A DNA stretch of 64,000 nt from Panulirus ornatus (GCF_036320965.1 NC_092270.1:17340908-17404907); one strand, 5' to 3'; shown: positions 47,221 through 58,690, numbered from the stretch's first letter. Notes: generated by a model from the sequence alone, not told the origin. Numbers and translations are program-made.

Positions 47221-50200
47221 TATTATTATTTTTTATTATTATTATTTTGCTTTGTCTCTGTCTCCCACGTTAGCGAGGTAGCGCAAGGAAACAGACGAAA
47301 GAATGGCCCAACCCGCCCACATACACATGTATATACATACACGTCCTTACACGCAAATATACATACCTATACATCTCAATGTACATATATATATATACAC
47401 ACACAGACATATACATATATACACATGTACATAATTCATACTGTCTGCCTTTATTTGTTCCCATCGCCACCTCGCCACACATGGTATAACAACCCCCTCC
47501 CCCCTCATCTGTGCGAGGTAGCGCTAGGAAAAGACACCAAAGGCCCCATTCGTTCACACTCAGTCTCTAGCTGTCATGTAATAATGCACCGAAACCACAG
47601 CTCCCTTTCCACATCCAGGCCCCACAGAGCTTTCCATGGTTTACCCCAGATGCTTCACATGCCTTGGTTCAATCCATTGATAGGGATATTGTCCTCAAAC
47701 ATCTCATTTCCAGCACATCCACCCTCCTGTGCACAACTCTATCCATAGCCCACGCCTCGCAACCATACAACATTGTTGGAACCACTATTCCTTCAAACAT
47801 ACCCATTTTTGCTTTCCGAGATAATGTTCTCGACTTCCAAACATTCTTCAAGGCTCCCAGAATTTTCGCCCCCTCCCCCACCCTATGATTCACTTCTGCT
47901 TCCATGGTTCCATCTGCTGCCAGATCCACTCCCAGATATCTAAAACACTTTACTTCCTCCAGTTTTTCTCCATTGAAATTCACCTCTCAATTGACTTGAC
48001 CCTCAACCCTACCGTACCTAATAACCTTGCTCTTAATCACATTTACTCTTAACTTTCTTCTTTTACACATTTTACCAAACTCAGTCACCAGCTTCTGCAG
48101 TTTCTTACATGAATCAGCCACCAGCGCTGTATCATCAGCGAACAACAACTGACTCACTTCCCAAGCACTCTCATCCACAACAGACTACATACTTGCCCCT
48201 CTTTCCAAAACTCTTGCAGTCAACCCCCTAACAACCCCATCCATAAATAAATTAAACAACCATGGAGACATCACACACCCCCGCTGCAAACCTACATTCA
48301 CTGAGAACCAATCACTTTCCTCTCTTCCTACACATACACATGCCTTACATCCTCGATAAAAACTTTTCACTGCTTCTAACAACTTGCCTCCCACACCATA
48401 TATACTTAAAACCTTCCACAGAGCATCTCTATCAACTCTATCATATGCCTTCTCCAGATCCATAAAAGCTACATACACATCCATTTGTTTTTCTAAGTAT
48501 TTCTCACATACATTCTTCAAAGCAAACACCTGATCCACACATCCTCTACCACTTCTGAAACCACACTGCTCTTCCCCAATCTGATGCTCTGTGCATGCCT
48601 TCACCCTCTCAATCAATACCCTCCCATATAATTTACTAGGAATACTCAACAAACTTATACCTCTGTAATTTGAACACTCACCTTTGTCCCCTTTGCCTTT
48701 GTACAATGGCATTATGCAAGCATTCCACCAATCCTCAGGCACCTCACCATGAATCATACATACATTAAATAACCTTACCAACCAGTGAACAATACAGTCA
48801 CCCCCTTTTTTAATAAATTCCACTGCAATACCATCCAAACCTGCTGCCTTGCCGGCTTTCATCTTCCGTAAATCTTTTACTACCTCTTCTCTATTTACCA
48901 AATCATTTTCCCTAACCCTCTCACTTTGCACACCACCTCGACCAAAACACCCTATATCTGCCACTCTATCATCAAACACATTCAACAAACCTTCAAAATA
49001 CTCACTCCATCTCCTTCTCACATCACCACTACTTATCATCATCTCCCCATTAGCCCCCTTCACTGAAGTTCCCATTTGCTCCTTTGTTTTACACACTTTA
49101 TTTACCTCCTTCCAAAACATCTTTTTATTCTCCCTGAAATTTAATGATACTCTCTCACCCCAACTCTCATTTGCCCTCTTTTTCACCTCTTGCACCTTTC
49201 TCTTGACCTCCTGCCTCTTTCTTTTATACCTCTCCCACTCATTTGCATTTTTTCCCTGCAAAAATCGTCCAAATTCCTCACTCTTCTCTCACTAATAATC
49301 TTACTTCTTCATCCTACCACTCACTACCTTTTCTAATCAACCCACCTCCCACGCTTCTCATGCCACAAGCATCTTTTGCGCAAGCCATCACTGCTTCCCT
49401 AAATACATCCCATTCCTCTCCCACTCCCCTTACCTCCTTTGTTCTCACCTTTTTCCATTCTGTACTCAGTCTCTCCTGGTACTTCCTCACACAAGTCTCC
49501 TTCCCAAGCTCACTTACTCTCACCACTCTCTTCACCCCAACATTCTCTCTTCTTTTCTGAAAACCCCCGCAAATCTTCACCTTCGCCTCCACAAGATAAT
49601 GATCAGACATCCCTCCAGTTGCACCTCTCAGCACATTAACATCCAAAAGTCTCTCTTTCGTGTGTCTATCAATTAACACGTAATCCAATAACGCTCTCTG
49701 GCCATCTCTCCTACTTACATATGTATACTTATGTATATCTCGCCTTTTAAACCAGGTATTCCCAATCACCAGTCCTTTTTCAGCACGTAAATCTACAAGC
49801 TCTTCACCATTTCCATTTACAACACTGAACACTCCATGTATACCAATTATTCCCTCAACTGCCACATTACTCACCTTTGCATTCAAATCACCCATCACTA
49901 TAACCCGGTCTTGTGCATCAAAACCACTAACACACTCATTCAGCTGCTTCCAAAACACTTGCCTCTCATGATCTTTCTTCTCATGCCCAGATGCATATGC
50001 ACCAATAATCACCCATCTCTCTCCATCAACTTTCAGTTTTACCCATATCAATCTAGAATTTACTTTCTTACACTCTATCACATACTCCCAAAACTCCTGA
50101 TTCAGGAGTAGTGTTACTCCTTCCCTTGCTCTTGTCCTCTCACTAACCCCTGACTTTACTCCCAAGGCATTCCCAAACCACTCTTCCCCTTTACCCTTGA

Positions 50201-50516
50201 GCTTCGTTTCACTCAGAGCCAAAACATCCAGGTTCCTTTCCTCTAACATATTACCTATCTCTCCTTTTTTCTCATCTTGGTTACATCCACACACTTTTAG
50301 ACACCCCAATCTGAGCCTTCGAGGAGGATGAGCACTCCTCGCGTGACTCCTTCTTCTGTTTCCCCTTTTAGAAAGTTAAAATACAAGGAGGGGAGGGTTT
50401 CTGGCCCCCCGCTCCCGTCCCCTTTAGTCGCCTTCTACGACACGTGAGGAATGCGTGGGAAGTATTCTTTCTCCCCTACCCAGGGATAGGGGAGAAATCC
50501 ATTGACAATATCCCTA
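47221..50516 (-). mobile_element. RTE-like LINE, near full-length nested insertion
   Basis: Flanked by the 15-bp target-site duplication ACTCAACAGACTTAT (47206-47220 and 50517-50531). Minus reading: 5' UTR from about 50495 (GATAGGGG head near 50480, GTGTCGTAGAAGG), then a 331-codon endonuclease frame (49314-50309; LALSETKLKGK, VMGDLNAKVSN, MSDHYLVEAKV). A linker/RT frame follows at 48185-49261 (motif A FMDLEKAYDRVD, motif B GLQRGCVMSP). A stop near 48185 is followed by motif C. A deletion at 47687-47690 removes most of the C-terminal domain (WFGHMERM). The long 3' UTR ends in a (TAA)n-type tail at 47221-47252. The element is dead, but it is the best view of the whole architecture. Confidence 0.95.
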
Positions 50517-50531
50517 ACTCAACAGACTTAT

Positions 50532-50810
50532 ACATCTGTAATTTGAGCACTCACTTTTATCCCCTTTGCCTTTGTACAATGGCACTATGCAAGCATTCCG
50601 CCAATCCTCAGACACCTCACCATGAGTCATACATACATTAAATAACCTTACCAACCAGTCAACAATACAGTCACCCCATTTTTTAGTAAATTCCACTGCA
50701 ATACCATCCAAACCCGCTGCCTTGCCAGCTTTCATCTTCCGCAAAGCTTTTACTACCTCTTCTCTGTTTACCAAATCATTTTCCCTAACCCTCTCACTTT
50801 GCACACCACC
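50532..50810 (-). mobile_element. RTE-like LINE, right part of the interrupted copy
   Basis: Continues 45466-47220: minus-strand ISLLS.., CSNYR, YKGKG and linker back to VQSERVREN. It ends at the GGTGGTGTGCAAAG position, the same element position as the twin-priming breakpoint at 36975. Confidence 0.93.
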
Positions 50811-51320
50811 TGAACATGCAGGAAGGTGAAAGGCGTGCAAGGAATAGAGTGATTTGGAACGATGTAGTATACTGGGGTCGATGTGCTGTAAATGGATTGA
50901 ACCAGGGCATGTGAAGCATCTGGGGTAAACCATGGAAAGTTTTGTGGGGCCTGGATGTGGAAAGGGAGCTGTGGTTTTGGTGCATTATTACATGACAGCT
51001 AGAGACTGAGTGTGAACGAATGTGGCCTTTGTTGTCTTTCCCTAGTGCTACCTCGCACACATGAGGGGGGAGGGGGTTGTTATTTCACGTGTGGTGGGGT
51101 GGCAATAGGAATGAATAAGGGGAGATAGTATGAATTATGTACATGTGTATATATGTATATGTGTGTGTGTATATATATATGTATATGTTGAGATGTATAG
51201 GTATGTATATGTGCGTGTGTGGATGTGTATGTATATACATATGTATGTGGCTGGGTAGGGCCATTCTTTTGTCTGTTTCCTTGCACTGCCTCGCTAATGC
51301 AGGAGACAGGGACAACGTAT
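50811..51320 (+). mobile_element. RTE-like LINE 3' end fragment
   Basis: Begins abruptly at MQEGERRARN (TGAACATGCAGGA). It continues through the last codons and the complete long 3' UTR with its first GCTACCTCGCACAC motif (51048). TATG microsatellite follows, then the terminal core (CCTCGCTAATGCAGGAGACA). Confidence 0.9.
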
Positions 51321-51505
51321 AATAGAATATGAATGTGTTTATGCGTCTGTGTATGTATATGTATTTATAGGTTGATGTGTATATGTATATATATATGTGT
51401 GAGTATGGAAGTAAATGTATATTTATGTGTTATGAATGGCTGGGCCATTCTTCGTCTGTTTCCTTGCACTTCCTCGCTGACACGGGAAACAGTGGTTAAG
51501 TATAA
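51321..51505 (+). mobile_element. Extra degenerate LINE tail
   Basis: TATG-rich microsatellite followed by another terminal core (GGGCCATTCTTCGTCTGTTT, ACACGGGAAACAG). It is a second tail in tandem after 50811-51320. Confidence 0.75.
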
Positions 51506-53330
51506 TGTTAATAATAGTGATAATTTGCTTGCCTTCATCCACTCCTGGCATTACCCTGTCCCACAGGAAACAGCATTGCTGCCCCCTGCTTCAGCGGGGT
51601 AGTGCCTGGAAAACAGACAAAAAAAGGCCACATTTGTTCACACTCAGTGTCTAGCTGTCATGTGTAATACACTGAAACCACAGCTCTCTATACACATCCA
51701 GGCCCCATAGACCTTTCCATAATTTACCCCAGATGCTTCACATGCCCTAGTTCAATCCACTGACAGCTCATCAACCCCAGTATACCACATGGTTCCAGTT
51801 CATTCTGTTCATTGCATACCTCTCACCCTCTTGCATGTTCAGGCCCCGATCACTCAAAACCTTTTTCACTCCATCCTTCCACCTCCAGGTTGGTCTCACT
51901 GTTTCTCCTTGTTCCCTCCCCCTCTGACACATATATCCTCTTTGTCAGTCTTTCCTCTTTCATTCTCTCCATATGTCCAAACCATTTCAACACACCCTCT
52001 TCTGCTCTCCCAACAACACTCTTTTTATTTCCACACCTCTCTCTTGCCCTATACCCTTTCATTACTTGCTCGATCAAACCAAGTCACACCACATATTGTC
52101 CTCAGACATCTCATTTCCAACACATCCATCCTCCTCTGCACAACTCTATTTATAGCCCATGCCTCGCAACCATATAACATTGTTGGAACTACTATTCCTT
52201 CAAACATAACCATTTTTGCTCTCCAAGATAACATTCTCTCCTTCCACATATTCTTCATCGCTCCTAGAACCTCCACCTCCTCCCCCACCCTGTGACTCAC
52301 TTCTGCTTCCATGGTTCCATTTGCTGCTAGGTTCACTTCCAGATATCTAAAACACTTCGCTTTCTCCAATTTTTCTCCATTCAAAATTATGTCCCAGTTA
52401 ACTAGTCTCTTTACCCTGCTGAACCTAATAACCTTGCTCTTATTCACATTTACTCTCAACCTTCTCCTTTCTCACACTTTTCCAAACTCAGTCACCAACT
52501 TCTTCAGTTTCTCACTTGAATAAGCCACCAGTGCTGTGTCATCAGCAAACAACTGACTCACTTCCCAGGCCCTATCATCCCCAACAGACGACTGCATACT
52601 CACCCCTCTCTCCAAAGCTCTTGCATTTACTTCCCTAACCACCCCATCCATCAAATTGAACAACCATGGAAATTATCACACACCCCTACTGCAGACTGAC
52701 CTTCACTATGAATCAGTCACTCTCCTCTCTTCATCACATGCCTTACATCCTTGGTAAAAACTTTTCACTGCTTCTAGCAGCTTACCTGCCACACCATATA
52801 CTCTTAACACCTTCCACAAAGCATCCCTATTAATCCTATCACATGCCTTCTCCAGATCCATAAATGCTACACACAAATTCATTTGTCTTTCTATATAGTT
52901 CTCACAATCATTACTTAAAGCAAACACCTGATCCACACATCCTCTACCACTTCTGAAACCACACTGCTCCATCCCAGTTTGATGCTCTGTATATGCCTTC
53001 ACCCTCTCAATCAATACCCTCCTATACAACTTTCCAGGAATACTTAACAAACTTTTGCCTCTGTAGTTTGAACACTCACCTGTATCCCCTTTGCCTTTGT
53101 GCATTGGTACTATACATGCATTCTGCCAATCCTCAGGCACTTCACCATGATCCATACATACATTGAGTATCCTTACCAACCAGTCAACAACAGTCACTGC
53201 CTTGCTGGACTTCATCTTCTGCAAGACTTTCACCACCTCTTTTCTCTTAACCAAACCATTCTCCCTGACCCTGTCACTTTGCTTACTACCCCATCCAAAA
53301 CACCCTACATCTGCCAATCAATCATCATTG
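51506..53330 (-). mobile_element. RTE-like LINE copy, 5'-truncated, older
   Basis: Minus reading from the linker end (FGWGSKQSDRVRENGLVKRKEVVKVL) through the RT N-terminus, motif A (FMDLEKACDRIN), a motif C that lost one residue (LFADDTALVAYSS) and FRYLEVNLA, to the C-terminal domain (WFGHMERMKEERLTKRI) and a degraded long 3' UTR. Several frameshifts. More diverged than the 29-50 kb copies. Confidence 0.92.
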
Positions 53331-53572
53331 TTAATGTGATGGCCTTGATTTGGGCTTCAGTTGCCCGTGCTCCCCAAGATAACATAAAAGAATAGAAAGC
53401 CTGAGCCAGGTACCCATTTTATTCACCAGTCTTTAGTGGAGGATGAATAGCTGGGTTGACTATAGATCAATTGCCAAAACCAGGATTCGAATCTATGTGC
53501 ACAACTCCAGGCGTCCTGTGAATGTATCACTGTCAGCAATGCTAACACTACATCATGGAGGTCCATAGAATG
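53331..53572 (-). mobile_element. tRNA-derived SINE
   Basis: Reading minus, a tRNA-like head runs from about 53572 (GATGTAGTGTTAGCATTGCTG, A-box-like) to a B-box-like AGATTCGAATCCTGG at 53491-53505. A tRNA-unrelated body follows (CAACCCAGCTATTCATCCTC, AAATGGGTACCTGGCTCAGG) to about 53388. A short tail reaches the LINE edge. This head-plus-body layout is that of Pol III SINEs; it is not a functional tRNA gene because the cloverleaf is imperfect and it continues into the SINE body. Confidence 0.75.
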
Positions 53573-54530
53573 GACTTAATGTTTGAAAAACATATTACAG
53601 AAATCTTGAAATATAATCATTAAGAGTATAACCTCATGACACTTTCTGCCCAGTCACATGCAAAGTATTTTTCAGCTCAACACCAATAGCATTACAAACA
53701 CTCCAAAGATTCAGCTTAACACAAGAATACAACATGCACAGTCCTTCTTCAAGAAACTAGACTTATAACTCAAATCTACTCTTCCTCCTTTCTGTAACTA
53801 CACAACCCTATGGCAATACAAACAACATGGACAAAGAGGACTCTTAACATTATAGACCAAGATAGCCCATTCACAGACGCCACATAATGTACACATACGC
53901 ACACACATATACACACACAAAAAAATGTGACAGCACTCCTGAATACATTGCATAAGACTCCATTATTCATAGTGCAGCATATTCATCACTTTCTTAACTC
54001 CCCTAACCACCAGCCCTACTAGGTAAACTCCCCAGCTACAGAACCTCTCCGTGATGCATAACTCATCTTATACCGAGGACCCTTTAGGTAAACTAATCAT
54101 GAATAAGCTGCACTCATCCACATAATCTGCCAACCAGACTGCCAACCTATAGCATCTAGCAGCCAGTTTAATTAGACATTACTCTTTACACACCAGCGCT
54201 GCAGGCAACTCTCCATCAACCAGTTACCCATTTTGATAAAACTTCATCTAATTAACAGCAGTCACTATAAACACGTACATTAACTACAGGAAAGCACAGT
54301 AAGCACCATTTATGCAGAACTTAGAGTCCAAACTCCAGAACTTTATCACAGTTAATTTTCCATTCCCACATCATGCCTTCTCATGCAGATCATGCATGAC
54401 CACCAATAAAGATAAGAGACATGTACCACAAGGACATAGAAAGCTTTATAATCTAAACTTTTTGTAAGTTGTAGGCATCATAGAGCAAAGAAACATGCTC
54501 AGATAATACCATTCACTTATGTTAGAGATC
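53573..54530. other. Intronic region with a peptide-exon remnant
   Basis: AT-rich with a CA-rich tract at 53890-53930. Apart from the signal-peptide-like remnant at 53776-53850, nothing is recognised. Confidence 0.5.
53776..53850 (-). pseudogene. Decayed paralogue of a signal-peptide exon
   Basis: Minus-strand reading from the ATG at 53848-53850 gives MLRVLFVHVVCIAIGLCSYR, a close relative of the N-terminus at 55759. It hits a stop three or four codons later because of an indel. Similarity extends about 30 bp upstream of the ATG (a TGAATGGG.TAT block), so the duplication included flanking DNA. Confidence 0.45.
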
Positions 54531-54800
54531 TTCGTTCAAATCCAAACTCTGAACCCCATGACCATCTTTTGAATTACAAGAAAATACCGTTACTAGGACA
54601 AATGGAATAAAACTTAAAGGTAAAAGATGTATTATAGACATGGGAATACGCTTCTTTTCCTATAGGTGTGTTGAGCACTGGAATAAGCTGCCATCAGACG
54701 TAGTGAATGCTAAAACTATAAATACCTTCAAAATCATATAGACAAATATTTCATAAATTCAGGTATACTTTGAGAAAAATAACAGAAATAAATGTATAAA
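54530..54800 (+). mobile_element. CR1/L2-like LINE C-terminal fragment
   Basis: A plus-strand frame near 54650-54740 reads FFSYRCVEHWNKLPSDVVNAKTINTFK, matching the conserved WNKLPxxVVxAxTxxxFK end of CR1/L2-type reverse transcriptases. Confidence 0.7.
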
Positions 54801-55164
54801 CAACAGCAGAAATGGGGACACTAGAAGGCTGATGTGCAGCAGCGGGGAGTTGGCGATAGATTAAAAAAGTACCGAGTGGAATTACATTTCTTGGTCAAGT
54901 TAAATAATTTTTTCTTTCAGGCAACCCATTCATGGGCCAGTCAGGCTTCCTGTTGTCTGTCTTTCTCTTGTAAACTAACCTAATCACTGGTAAGCAGATG
55001 GTAAATTGGCCTTCCTTTCATAACATTATGAACCACAAAACCATGAGCTACCAACTCTAGTATACCTTCCAGTTATATCACAACTCCCTGACACTCCCCA
55101 AGCAGTAATAAACAGCTACACTATACTGTGCAATGAGAATACTGGTTCAGCCAAAACAGAATGT

Positions 55165-55545
55165 TTGCATCTCCACAGAAATATATCATTTCCTTCTTAT
55201 TCTTTGGAAGACAAATCTGTCCTACATCCTCCGACCACCCTTTTTGGTCTGACAGTTGCACTCCCCAGAGCTTTAGCCATACTGGGCTTCACATATGATA
55301 ATATTAACGCAATGGCTTTAAACAAAGTGCACTCAGAATACTTACCACTCCCAAAATTTGAACAAGAAAATGAATCCCTTGGTATTCTCTATGAACAACT
55401 TGTCTTCTTCATCCTAAAATGTGATTCACCTGCCTGGTCATCCACTCGTCAAATCTTCATACCACACACAACAAAGCATTCAGAGCGGTCACGAGCTGCT
55501 AAGCAACCATAAATACTCAATACTGGCATGATAAAACAAATATAT
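55165..55545 (+). mobile_element. Jockey/I-like LINE RT thumb fragment
   Basis: A frame at 55165-55512 includes LAILGFTYDN (the VLGVTxD motif). A shifted frame near 55440-55500 reads HSSNLHTTHNKAFRAVTSC, resembling the LQxxQNKALRxxTGC thumb motif of Jockey/I-type elements. Frameshifted remnant. Confidence 0.5.
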
Positions 55546-55562
55546 TAATAGTATAATCTCAC

Positions 55563-55759
55563 CTAAATATCCTTAGCACTCCATTCTCTGCAACAGTACT
55601 AGACCACCTGCCATCAAAACCACCCCATATCCAGCCATCAGCCCCTATCCCTTTAGTAGAAATTAAAAGCTTGCCTCTGCTGAGATCTACTTTCTCCTTT
55701 TTGAAACTACACTCCCCTACAGCAAGACAGACAACAAGGACAAAGAGAATTCTTAACAT
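55563..55759 (-). CDS. Possible first exon of a small secreted protein, opposite strand in the last intron
   Basis: The minus frame starts MLRILFVLVVCLAVGECSF, a textbook signal-peptide shape: short basic start, hydrophobic core and small residues before a likely cleavage after ECS or GEC. A soluble stretch follows with GADGWIWGG and RWSSTVAENG. A donor-like TTTAG|GTGAGA at 55562-55561 would end the exon in phase 2. No downstream exon was identified, and the sequence overlaps a region where a Jockey-like remnant is also expected. It might be a captured or decayed gene fragment, and no function can be assigned. Confidence 0.35.
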
Positions 55760-55889
55760 TATAAACTAGAATATCCCATTCATAGGCACCTATACTTTCA
55801 GATCCCCTACCCAATAAATGACGTTGACAGAATACATACACATCAGAATGACGCAACAAGCACGGACACCAAGCAGTGTCTCAACCCAG

Positions 55890-56176
55890 TCTTAAATGCT
55901 TCTTCATCAGACATGCACCCATCTGCAACTACACTCCCTAAGGCATGCACTAGTTATCCTTTCTTATTGGCATCTCATCAGCACTGCAAACACTACTGCA
56001 TTACATCACAAGATGCCTTCTTCCCTAAATGTAACTTCCACACTGAAGACACAAAGCACTCCTTAGTTGTCCAGTATTCACCTCACAAAGACACATTCAA
56101 CATCACCACACTTCTTGACATATGGTTCTTCTTGATATATGTGCTCAGGTTGCTGAGTACTGCAGGAGGCCCTTAG
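55890..56176 (+). mobile_element. Jockey/I-like LINE C-terminal fragment
   Basis: The frame at 55913-56176 reads LLASHQHCKHYCITSQDAFFPKC..H and ITTLLDIWFFLIYVLRLLSTAGG. The Cys/His knuckle followed by TLxDLW..A..FLxxAG is a common end of Jockey-like ORF2. It lies about 350 bp downstream of the thumb fragment in the same orientation. Confidence 0.55.
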
Positions 56177-56358
56177 AAGAGGCTCCTAGGGCAGGAGAGT
56201 TAGGTAAAGGTATTAGAATCCTTTTCCTTTCCCCTTGGTTTATTGTTATGTATTGTTTTATGACCGTAAATGAAAATTATTTATAGCCATTACATTTATT
56301 AAAAGTCATCCTTTCACAATTTATCAGTCATCATGTGATATGTATTTTTCTTTTACAG

Positions 56359-57773
56359 GTGTGAAGCCTCTGGAGTGTCGTGTGTGTAACAAGCAGTTTA
56401 GTCACAAGAGGGGTCTCCGTAAACACTTGAATAGTATTGTCCATGAACACATGCTTCTCACAAATAATCTGCAGAAGGATCATGCATATGACATTAAGCA
56501 AAACTTTGCATTTATTTGTGAGTACTGTGGTATCAAGTTACCAACAAGACATATGCTTTCCAAACACAGTCGTTTGGCACATAAAGTGGGTATCACTTGG
56601 AGTTGCCCTCATTGTGATTATAAGACAAAACGCAATCACACTTTAAAGAGACACATGGAACTCCATCTAGAGAGTCGTAATTTCATGTGTGAGATATGTG
56701 GTAACTCTTTTCAAGCTCTTGCTACCCTGAAGGATCATCATAATTTTGTGCACTCAGATGAAAGAAATCACAAGTGTTCAGAGTGTAGCAAAAGTTTCAA
56801 GAATAAGTCCTCATTAGCACGTCACTGTCGCACACATTCTGATGACAGGCCTTATCAGTGTCATTGTGGAACAAGCTACAAACGACTTTCTCACCTAAAG
56901 CGACACATGTCCTCTGCCCATAATGAAATCCTGAAATCTAGAGCTGTGAAAAAGTTCAAACAAACAGAGGAAACTGATACCAGTTTAGAAAGATCATTCG
57001 ATGGGAAGGATTCAACACAGTCTACAGAATTTTCAGATGGTGAAGATTTTGAATTTGTATCAATGTCCAGTTCATCATTGTCACCAGTACTGCAAACAGA
57101 CGCCTCTGTTAAAGACACTAATGATATCCTTCTTCCAGCCCAAGAAAGCATTATCTTAATGGGCGAGAATTCTAATTCAGAACAGAGCCACCTAATCACA
57201 GTTGGAGATTCGCAGATCATTCAGCTTATTCCTTCTACGTTGCAGTTCCCACAAGAGAGCAGCTTTCAGGCAGTGTCCTTGGTGTCCACAAGTGAACTTC
57301 AAACCCTTCCCATATCATCTTCAGCTCCCTACGGTCATGTAGCTCAAAGTAGCCATGTGGTTGTAGAACCATTCAGCCTTTCCCAAAATTCAGAAACAAT
57401 GGTTATGGTTCCTGCTTCACAAGATGACCATGCTCATCTTAGTGACTCTGACGTGATTAGAACAAATCTCAGAACAATAGAAAATGAAGCCCTCAGTACT
57501 TCTAGCCGCATTGGGAGAGACACAACAAAGCGTATAGTTAAACAAGAAATGAATGTGCACACGCTAGAGAACCATACAGAACTATCAGTAGCTACAAATT
57601 TAGACACCTTTGATTATCGTGCTCCACCATCCTCCCAGCCCCTCCTCCCAGCACTCCCTCCTGCACATTACATAACACACACACAGACCTCAAACACTCA
57701 AATAAATCAGGACTTAATTCAGCCAAATCTGATTTGTTCTGACTTTGTTCTCCCCGTAGATGGTGGTAGATAA
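56359..57773 (+). CDS. C2H2 zinc-finger protein gene, terminal coding exon (six fingers plus acidic tail)
   Basis: The exon starts after TTTTCTTTTACAG with the last two bases of a split glycine codon and ends at TAA (57771-57773). It encodes six fingers over about the first 190 residues: CRVC (H-x5-H), CEYC, CPHC, CEIC, CSEC and CHC. The last is atypical because only one residue separates its cysteines. About 280 residues follow that look disordered, Ser/Thr/Gln/Glu-rich and partly acidic, with no recognised domain, as in many zinc-finger transcription regulators. With the upstream exons the protein has at least 12 complete fingers in this window. No AATAAA was seen in the first ~650 bases downstream, so the poly(A) site is unplaced. 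DNA binding is inferred from the family, and the target is unknown. Confidence 0.92.
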
Positions 57774-58690
57774 TAGTAGTAATTTTATTTTAATTTATTC
57801 AAAACATATTTCTTTCTTCAGAATTGCTAAACACTGTTTAGCAGATGGGTGATAATTCTAGTTTCATTTTAATTTATTATTGATCTTTCTGCATGCTCTT
57901 ATTCATGTTAAACTGCATTATCTGCAGCCATACTTAAGATACAGAATATATTAATCATCATACTTAAAGCTTGATATCTGTTTCTGTGTATTACACTTCT
58001 ATTAACGTATGGGGGAACCCTGAAGGACTTTAGATATGTACCTTACTGTGATTATTGCAACAGCTTGCTCATGTCTGCATAGAATTACGGACAAGATATG
58101 CAGACCATTTTGTGTACTCTGTATAGTAGGCTCTCAAAGAAATTTATCAGATGACTGTCCAAATGACTGTGATAAAGATTTATATATGAAAATCAAGTTA
58201 TTGAAATAGGGTTCTGTAAAGTTGTGAGAGGAAAAATTATGTATTGGAACATAGTTTAAGTAAGAGAAACGTCACTATAGAGCATATGTTAACCCAGATA
58301 TCATTTACTTTAATCTTGCCAAAAACTCATTTGTACATTTATAATTTTGTGTACAGTATCATGATATATATAATTTTTGGTTGTCTAAAGACTGAATTGC
58401 TTCCTTTTTAAAATAAGTATTTGTCGTATAGTACTTTCACAATATGACAAAACATATGCGTGCACATCTCTTGAAAAGAAATTCTAGCAGATCCTCTTCA
58501 TGTCAAGTGTACAATTTGCACTCCAGGTTTAATGGCAATAGATTACTCTTTTTCATTTAGTACATCTAGAATAGTACTTCATTTGTATGGCTGCAAAAGC
58601 TCTTCTCTTGTTTTTCAGGAAATATCAGGTATAATGTTTATGTTTCTAAGTCATAAATGTGTATATGTATATAACCATGGAACTGTAGGA
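57774..58690 (+). other. 3' UTR / 3' flank of the zinc-finger gene
   Basis: AT-rich and non-coding after the TAA. No canonical AATAAA was seen between 57774 and 58420; GATAAA near 58171 is a weak variant. The UTR end is unknown. Confidence 0.5.

Noticed and set aside
28966..53330. The whole inverted LINE mosaic as pure assembly artefact
   Set aside because: Two nested insertions in this region have exact target-site duplications and restore their host copies precisely, which misassembly would not produce. Individual (TA)n junctions remain open to doubt.
53491..53560. tRNA gene candidate with GATTCGAATC
   Set aside because: The B-box-like word is present, but it continues into a SINE body (AAATGGGTACCTGG) and the cloverleaf is not well formed, so it is called a tRNA-derived SINE.
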